From assembly GCA_023212725.1 (NCBI GenBank), contig JALBYF010000041.1, forward strand, positions 113,810 through 177,809: a DNA stretch of 64,000 nucleotides, in the 5' to 3' direction. Position 1 is the stretch's first letter. The number at the start of each line of letters is the position of its first letter. The notes beneath the pieces are model-generated. The model was not told where the DNA came from. It saw nothing but the letters and a program-made list of their open reading frames with translations, and searched no databases. Source of the DNA: Tranzscheliella williamsii (lineage: Eukaryota; Basidiomycota; Ustilaginomycetes; Ustilaginales; Ustilaginaceae). This document shows, in pieces, positions 58,301 through 64,000 of the stretch. Made by a program: the position numbers and the translations under genes.

Positions 58301-59643
58301 TCGCCATCCTGATGTATCATCTGTGGATCTCGAGCTATATTCCTGTCACAGGATTGGACTTTGAATTTGCTGACAAGGTGCTCTCGTGGAACCTGGTACG
58401 ATTCCCCAACGGGGTCTTCTTCCTCTTCTTCTCGGCTCGACTGTATGTTTCTCAGGCTCTGCCGGAGAAGGCGATCGAGTATTTCCGAAACGCGATCGAA
58501 TCGCAGCGAGAGTACAAGCAGCTACACCACCTCTGCTTCTGGGATCTCTCGCTCACTTACCTGTGCACATGCGACTTTGCACGAGCCTATGAGTGCTACG
58601 ACGTGCTTTCGAGGGAATCCAACTGGTCCAAGGCTATCTACCAATACGCTAAAGCGGTTATGCTCTACGAGACTGGCATGGACGACCGAGCCAAGAGCGC
58701 TACCATTATGCGCACCGTTGGCAAGCTGACCAAGAAGGTCGCCGGTCGTCAGATTCCGTTTGAGCGCTTCGTCGCCGTGAAGGCGAAGAAGTACATTGCA
58801 CAGCAGAACCGGTTGCCGCTGCCAGGTATCGAATTCTCATACCTGTGGCACTGCATCGGCCAGACACCCGTCTTCCTGCTCGTCGAAAACACCTTGACGA
58901 GGATCGATGAGTTTATCGATGAGCTCGAGTCGTACCACAATCCCAAGTCGTATGGGACGGGCGAGAACGAGTACTGGTCGGCCTACTGCCTTGCCTTTTT
59001 CCTGCGGGGCGTCGCGCTCCGTTTTGTTACCTACCCGGAGCCGCAGACGCTGGTGCGACTGCCGGCCGAGGACACGGTGGGCCCGATCGAAGAGATTCAG
59101 GCGGACGCAGTGCAGTCGTTCAACAAGGTCTTTGAACATGGCCATCGCCTGGATCAGGTCGACCGTTACCTGGTCTACTTTGCACACTACGAGCTCGGAC
59201 GGCTGCGAAGCTGCATGGGACAGGACGAAGTGGCTAAAAGCGAGTTCAAGAAGGTGCTCTCCGGCAAGCCGCTGGAAGCCAAGGGCAAGGGGTTGATCGG
59301 AGGCGGCAGCAAGGCCAACTATTTGCTGAGCAACATGTGCCAAGTGCGAGCGCATGCGGCGATGGAGACGATGCGAATCCAAAAGTCTCGCTCGCGATCC
59401 TCGTTCTTCCACGGCGCCGACGGTTCGCTGGCAAGCCAGAGCATTGCCTCGAAATCGACGCGATCCAACTCGCTGGCCTCGAACAACCGAAGCATGACTT
59501 CCGGGGCCACCTCACAGTCCAGCCGTTCGCGACAGAGCGCCAAATCGACGTTCGACACCGAGAGAGAAGGACCCATGCGTGCGCGATCCGGCACCGGCAG
59601 GTCTTCGAACGGAGCTGGCACCGACTACTCTCGTCGTCGCTAG
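55306..59643 (+). CDS. Sec14-domain protein fused to an Iml2/TTC39-type domain (two exons)
   Basis: Exon 1 (55306-55357) gives MSSVKNEFGEDILPAYK. After a 75-base intron, exon 2 (55433-59643) continues the frame to a 1,420-residue protein. Residues ~90-330 form a CRAL-TRIO/Sec14 lipid-binding domain: HPDSSLLRFLRARKWDIDRA, YEKAVVIFDMAGFGLKNMDW, ECYYPESLQR-like EAYYPESLQRIYVHGAPWIF. A charged linker with Lys-Ser tracts and a Gly/Ala-rich segment (~590-620) follows. Residues ~730-1330 match the Iml2/TTC39 (DUF3808) family with TPR-like helices: EDLAIVREAMALFLNSRMKE, LFLFFSARLYVSQALPEKAI, ARAYECYDVLSRESNWSKAI, RCMGQDE-like LRSCMGQDEVAKSEFKKVL. A Ser/Arg-rich tail ends the protein. Yeast Iml2 is linked to lipid droplets and inclusion-body clearance. 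Joining to Sec14 suggests lipid delivery, but this is inference. Confidence 0.88.
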
Positions 59644-60794
59644 CGCAATGTCCGCTGCCGATCTCTGGGCCTGTGATATACCCTTATGGCGCGCCTTTCT
59701 CTCCCATCGAGACCCTGCCAACACCACGCCACCGTGGCCCAATTTCTTCCCATTTCTTGGATTTCTTTCTCTTGGCTTTTTCTTGGGTTCGCTACCTCTG
59801 AACCTTGCTTGTCTATTCTCACGTCCTGCTTGGATCTATAACGTCTCTCTTCCCGAACCGGACTGGCTCAGAAGCGCTTCAGCTATCCCCTCTTTCCATA
59901 TCATAATTATGTGTCGGCCTGCTTTTCGGTTCGCCTCGGATGTTAGGACGTCGCGCTGATCGATCAATAGAACCGGTCTGTAACCGCTCTTCGACTGTGC
60001 CATAGGTGTGGATTGGCGGAGTGTATCTCATGCTTCATGGCCGGTAACCGGCGAGGTTCAACGTGGATGGGCTATCGGCTATGTAGACACGCCCGTCCAT
60101 CACGCCATCGTGAAGGCCAAGTAGGCAGGTGAATGACTACATTTGGTGCGCGTGATCAATACGACGAGGCAGAACGTGGGGTGCAGGGCATTGAAATCGC
60201 TAATACAATTGGCGGTGGGCCGCAGTACACAACGGCTGGGTGCGGTGATGTCAAATTCTGCCCAGCGATGGCGTGATGGCCATCAGCCATCGCTTCTGGC
60301 TTCGCCATCGCAGTGCACGGCTCAGCAGGCTGCACATACGAGTCATCGTCTCGCCGCGTCTGCCAGCATCAGAGTAAGACGCTCCAGCTCCATGCCAGTA
60401 TACACTTCGGCGCGCCAGAAGAACAAGCCGCAGCGCATAATGTGACAGTCGCCGCGCAGGTCATGGTGTGATAGCTCCGCGAGATTCGCCCATAGCTGCT
60501 GCGCTGCCTAGCTTCTTGCTGCCCCGTCTTAGCCCCTCCGCAAGCGCTGAGTCCGAATGACCTCAGTTTACGGCCCTCGCCTGAGGCGAATGCGAGCTAG
60601 ACAGCTCCCCCTAGCCCGCCCCGCCCACGTCGTAGCGCACCAGCTGCGTGCCGGAACCTTTTGTGCGAAGAACCATTTATATACCACTCATCCGGCCGTG
60701 CCCGTCCGAGTTTGTTCCCACTATCGTCCAAGGTTCTCCAGGAAAGCTCTTAGCGCTCCTCTGTCTTGTTGCGTGCTGCGATCTCTTCTGCGAC
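59644..60794. other. Intergenic region upstream of the 2-oxoglutarate oxygenase gene
   Basis: 1,151 bases with a 31-base near-perfect palindrome (separate entry). The oxygenase frame is open up to 60648, but that extension has no family resemblance. No RNA gene is seen. Confidence 0.5.
60264..60294. repeat. 31-base near-perfect inverted repeat
   Basis: Outer arms AGCGATGGC (60264) and GCCATCGCT (60286) enclose the perfect palindrome TGATGGCCATCA, with a single extra G at 60273. It lies about 500 bases before the oxygenase ATG. Confidence 0.9.
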
Positions 60795-61997
60795 ATGTCG
60801 GCCACCACCATTGAAATCCCGCCCTGGGTCCCTCCCACACCGACCAAGGAGGAGGGTCTGGAGTGGGCGCCGCTCAGCACGCTCGACCTGTCGCAGATTA
60901 CGGGCGACGACTACACGCAGGTGCCCGAGTCGGTGGTGCGGCATGTGGGGGAAGCGTTTTCGCGCGACGGGTTTATTTACGCCGAGAACCACGGGCTGTC
61001 GTGGGAGCAGGTGTTGCGCCAGTTCGCGATTGGCCAGTATGCGTTCAACGGGATTTCGGAGGCGGACAAGGCTGCGTACAAGGCGGACATTCTGCGCACG
61101 GGTTCGTTTGTGGGCTACAAGGAGCAGGGCCACTGGAAGCTGGATGGCGTCAAGGACCGCATCGAGCAGCTCAACATTGGCTCGCAGTCGTACAGCCCCG
61201 AGGCGCGCAGCAAGCTCTTCCCCCCGGGTATCCAGGCGCTGCTGCCGGAGATCGAGGCCTTTGCCACGTACAACCACCGCGTCATCCTGCGCAAGATCCT
61301 CAGCGTCCTTTCGCTCGTGCTCGAGCTGCCGGCCGACTACCTGTGGAATCTGAGCAAGGATCCCGAGATCAAGGGGCTCGACCTCTTCCGCTACGCCATG
61401 TACCACACGCCGGACAAGGCCGACGACGAGAAGCTGGGCGGTGTGCGGCTGCAGGGCCACACGGACTTCAACTCGGTCAGCATTCTGTGGTCGCAGCCGA
61501 TCACGTCGCTCGAGGTGCTGATGCCGGACAATCAGTGGCGGCTGGTCAAGCACCGCGACAATGCGCTGGTGATCAACCTGGGCGATGCGATGCACTTTCT
61601 CTCGGGCGGGTATCTGAAGCCGACGATCCACCGAGTCGTGGCGCCGCCCGCCGACCAGGCGCACTACACGCGGCTGGGGATGTTCTACTTTGCCCTCTTC
61701 AACGATGACGTGAGCCTGGAGCCGCTGGAGGCCGAGTCGGCCGTGGTGCGCACCGCCTACGCCGAGCGCAAGCAGCGCCAGGGCGGCTTCTGGGACACGG
61801 CCAAGGCCCAACACCAACCCATCCCCACCGCTGGCGAGTGGGAACGCCTCCGCGTCAAGGCCTACGGCCAGATGAACGCCAAAAAGGCCCAAGACGGCCA
61901 CGACGTCGAGGAAATAGCGGGCCAGAAGGTCACCGGCTACAACGGCGAGCGCGTCCGCCCCAAGCACACCCAGCCCGCCGCCGTCCGCGCCAACTAG
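60795..61997 (+). CDS. 2-oxoglutarate/Fe(II) oxygenase of the isopenicillin-N-synthase-like family
   Basis: A 400-residue intronless ORF from the ATG at 60795 (MSATTIEIPPW). The N-terminal DIOX_N region includes AFSRDGFIYAENHGLSWEQV. The oxygenase core binds iron through H222 and D224 (QGHTDFNSVSIL) and H279 (PTIHRVVAP). An Arg at 293 (YTRLGMFYF) should bind 2-oxoglutarate. A C-terminal ~60 residues is basic and Gln/Lys-rich. The substrate cannot be predicted. Fungal members act in secondary metabolism or on small aromatic acids, but there is no biosynthetic cluster around it. It converges on the amidase gene. Confidence 0.9.
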   Translation: MSATTIEIPPWVPPTPTKEEGLEWAPLSTLDLSQITGDDYTQVPESVVRHVGEAFSRDGFIYAENHGLSWEQVLRQFAIGQYAFNGISEADKAAYKADILRTGSFVGYKEQGHWKLDGVKDRIEQLNIGSQSYSPEARSKLFPPGIQALLPEIEAFATYNHRVILRKILSVLSLVLELPADYLWNLSKDPEIKGLDLFRYAMYHTPDKADDEKLGGVRLQGHTDFNSVSILWSQPITSLEVLMPDNQWRLVKHRDNALVINLGDAMHFLSGGYLKPTIHRVVAPPADQAHYTRLGMFYFALFNDDVSLEPLEAESAVVRTAYAERKQRQGGFWDTAKAQHQPIPTAGEWERLRVKAYGQMNAKKAQDGHDVEEIAGQKVTGYNGERVRPKHTQPAAVRAN

Positions 61998-62240
61998 GCC
62001 CCCTCCCACTCCTTCTTCTCCTCCCCCTCCGCACGTTCAACACTCCATACCTCGCGCCGCGCCGCCGCCGCCACCCAAGTGTTCAACCATGGCCATCGCT
62101 CGTCCCCAGCATCCCGCCGTCGCACAACAGCATGTAATTGTACCCCACCCCCCCTTCGCAGTGCGTTCATTTCCGATATGTTTTTCCCGTCCGCTGCAAT
62201 GTAGGGCTGCGATCTGGGGCTGGTGCGGGGGGTTTGGAGG
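61998..62240. other. Convergent 3' region between the oxygenase and amidase genes
   Basis: 243 bases, C/T-rich. No coding signal is seen. Confidence 0.4.
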
Positions 62241-63836
62241 TCAGGCGAGGACGAGGTGGGCGGCTGTGCGTTGGAGCGTATGCGCGTATGCGAGCAGCGC
62301 GGCTTCGTTGCCGGGGGGTGTGGCGAGCTGGATGCTGAGGTGGGGGAGGCGGGAGTGGGGGCTGGTTGTGGGTGGGTCGAGTGGGTCGCGGACGAGGGGA
62401 GGGGGGGTGGCGGTGTGGGGATGTGCGCGGGCGCGGAGGCGGGCGCGGGTGGCGGGGGGGAGCGGCAGGGGGATGGAGAGGGCTGGCCAGTCGAGGAGGT
62501 TGAAGAGCTGGCACCAGATTTCGCTCTGGCCGGTCTCGTCGGCGGCGAGGAAGGCCGAGTGGGTGCAGGGGCCGAGCGCATGTGTTGGTGTCATCAGCAC
62601 GGCGTCGGAGCCTGCGCGCGCGGCCCAGTCTGTGCGGAGCGCCTCGAGCGCATCGTAGCGTTTGGCGTGCGTACCGGCCGCGCTCTCGGCGTCGAAGAGC
62701 GTATGTGCAAGCACAGGGTCGCTGCCCAGCATCGCGCGCGCCGGCCCAAACCCGTCCGCCGTCGCCCACTCCTGCCACAGCGCAGCGCACGCCCCCACAT
62801 CCAGCGCCCCCACCTTCCCACCCGCCCCCACCGCCGCCTGAAGCCCGTCCAACAAACCCGCCACCTCCACCGACGCCGCCTGCGCCGTCCACAGCAGCCG
62901 CGGCCCGCTCGGCACTGCTGGTTCGACCACCGGACCGGCACTTGGCGCAAGGGTGAGCACGGCGTAGACATCGCAGAGCGTGCTCAGCTGGCGGCACAGC
63001 AGGCCGGGCGCGGTGGCGGGCACGGTGGTGTTCGGCAGGCCGGTGTAGAAGTCCGTCGGCAGCGCCCAGGGGAGGGCGGTGGAGGTGTACTTGAAGCCGA
63101 GCAGCTCGTTGAGGCAGGCGGGCTGGCGGACGGAGCCGCCCATGTCAGTGCCAACGCCGAGCTGGGAGCCACCGGCACAGACGAGCGCCGCCTCGCCACC
63201 CGAGCTGCCGCCGACCTGGAAATCGGCATGGAGCGGCGAGCCGACGCGGCCCCAGAGCGGCGACTCGGTGATGTTGGACATCATCAGCTGCGGGGCGGCG
63301 GTCTTGGCGAGCACGATCGCCCCCAGCGCCTCCAGCCGGTCCACGATCCGCGCCGACGTGCGCTCGGGCCGCGCGGCGCGCGACGAACACCCCAGCGTCG
63401 TCGCATGCCCCGCCACATGGATACAGTCCTTCACACTAACCACCAGCCCCAGCAGCGGCTTCGCCCGCACAGCTGCCCCAGCATCGTCACTCCGCCGCAC
63501 CACCGCATCGTGCACCCCCGCCGCCTCCAGCGCCGCCCGAAACCGCAGCGCCGTCAAACAGCGTGTCGCCAAACTCGCCGCCACCGCCAGCCGGATGCGC
63601 GCCTCAACAATCCCAACCACGTCCACCCCCCCCGCCACCAGCTGTGCACGGATCTCACCCAACGAAAGCGCCGCCAGCGCATAGTCCGCCGCCACCGGCT
63701 TGCCGTAGATTTGCTCCGCTTCCGAGACGCTCTCCTGCAGCTGCGCCACTACCGCCCGTGCCTCCGCGGGCAGCTCGTCCGAAGGGATTTCAAACCAGCC
63801 GCGTCCCTGCCGTGCCTGCCTTGCCTTTTCTGTCAT
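62241..63836 (-). CDS. Amidase-signature family hydrolase
   Basis: A 531-residue intronless ORF from the ATG at 63836 (MTEKARQ); an ATG at 63920 would add 28 unconserved residues. The Ser-cisSer-Lys triad is complete: K136 in VVSVKDCIHV, S211 in GGSSGGEAAL, and nucleophile S235 in TDMGGSVRQP, with the 24-residue spacing seen in FAAH. It hydrolyses amides or esters of unknown identity. Fungal relatives are often called acetamidase or general amidase. No signal peptide or membrane span is visible, so it is probably cytosolic. The very GC-rich sequence produces a 543-codon antisense frame that is not a gene. Confidence 0.92.
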   Translation of the reverse strand: MTEKARQARQGRGWFEIPSDELPAEARAVVAQLQESVSEAEQIYGKPVAADYALAALSLGEIRAQLVAGGVDVVGIVEARIRLAVAASLATRCLTALRFRAALEAAGVHDAVVRRSDDAGAAVRAKPLLGLVVSVKDCIHVAGHATTLGCSSRAARPERTSARIVDRLEALGAIVLAKTAAPQLMMSNITESPLWGRVGSPLHADFQVGGSSGGEAALVCAGGSQLGVGTDMGGSVRQPACLNELLGFKYTSTALPWALPTDFYTGLPNTTVPATAPGLLCRQLSTLCDVYAVLTLAPSAGPVVEPAVPSGPRLLWTAQAASVEVAGLLDGLQAAVGAGGKVGALDVGACAALWQEWATADGFGPARAMLGSDPVLAHTLFDAESAAGTHAKRYDALEALRTDWAARAGSDAVLMTPTHALGPCTHSAFLAADETGQSEIWCQLFNLLDWPALSIPLPLPPATRARLRARAHPHTATPPPLVRDPLDPPTTSPHSRLPHLSIQLATPPGNEAALLAYAHTLQRTAAHLVLA

Positions 63837-64000
63837 ATCTCCGCCTCGCACTGATGGCTGGCGATCGTCGTGGTGGCCATGATGCACTGTCGAGCTGAGC
63901 AAGCAGGGCAGAGGTGACAATGCTGCATCACGTGGCCTCGCTGCGTGCGCGTCTGAGCCAGCTCAACACTCCCACCTTCATTTCCCTCTCTTGTCTCTTC
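63837..64000. other. Right edge: amidase upstream region
   Basis: A plus-strand frame opening at an ATG at 63919 runs to the edge (27 codons). It is too short to call a gene. Confidence 0.3.

Noticed and set aside
60750..62009. 419-codon minus-strand frame opposite the 2-oxoglutarate oxygenase
   Set aside because: It is antisense to a gene with complete catalytic motifs.
62223..63854. 543-codon plus-strand frame opposite the amidase
   Set aside because: It is a GC-driven shadow of the amidase, low-complexity and without recognisable domains.
63919..64000. ATG opening a frame to the right edge
   Set aside because: Only 27 codons are visible, so it cannot be told from chance.

Overview
The window looks like a chromosome segment of a basidiomycete, most likely a smut fungus (Ustilaginales-type). 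The evidence is GC-rich, closely packed protein-coding genes. About two thirds of them are intronless, and the rest carry one to three short GT-AG introns (58-152 bases). Long GC-rich antisense open frames shadow the real genes. The gene set is purely eukaryotic and fungal: Nto1/BRPF, Swc2, Use1, Coa3, Mgr2, Aim25, Rub1, Cwf18, Zrg17 and Iml2. I see no rRNA, convincing tRNA, transposon, CRISPR array or virus-like element. The species cannot be fixed from the sequence alone.

Layout. 1-16.6 kb: the 3' part of a paladin-type phosphatase gene, HIS1, a Zrg17-like zinc transporter subunit, a CaM-kinase-type kinase (one intron), a short-chain dehydrogenase (one intron), a sphingoid-base kinase, RIB7 and a motor-only kinesin. 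16.6-21.3 kb: a 4.75 kb gene-free stretch leading into an HMG-box regulator. 23.7-32.8 kb: a four-exon NEDD8/RUB1 gene, histidyl-tRNA synthetase with two in-frame starts, the ER SNARE USE1, and a BRPF1-like NTO1 gene. 32.3-35.5 kb: three neighbouring genes for mitochondrial membrane proteins (COA3, an AIM25-type scramblase, MGR2). 35.9-46.8 kb: a macro-domain gene, MetAP2, ADE4, the splicing factor CWF18 (three exons), SWC2 and the small-RNA methyltransferase HEN1 (two exons). 46.8-55.3 kb: two long gene-poor stretches flanking a C2H2 regulator. 55.3-64 kb: a 1,420-residue protein joining a Sec14 domain to an Iml2/TTC39 domain, a 2-oxoglutarate oxygenase and an amidase.

The genes are mostly unrelated housekeeping functions rather than one pathway. 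Shared themes are amino-acid and purine supply (HIS1, ADE4 and HTS1, with TGACTC-type sites upstream of HIS1 and ADE4), mitochondrial biogenesis (COA3, AIM25, MGR2, dual-start HTS1), and chromatin or RNA (NTO1, SWC2, CWF18, HEN1). The most unusual items are the Sec14-Iml2 fusion, the kinesin that ends at its motor domain, an intact HEN1 in what looks like a smut, and the very long upstream regions of the two DNA-binding regulators.

Seven genes were assembled by hand across GT-AG introns: CMK, SDR, RUB1, COA3, MGR2, macro domain, CWF18, HEN1 and SEC14-IML2 are the spliced set in total. All functional names come from recognising motifs by eye. No database search was run.
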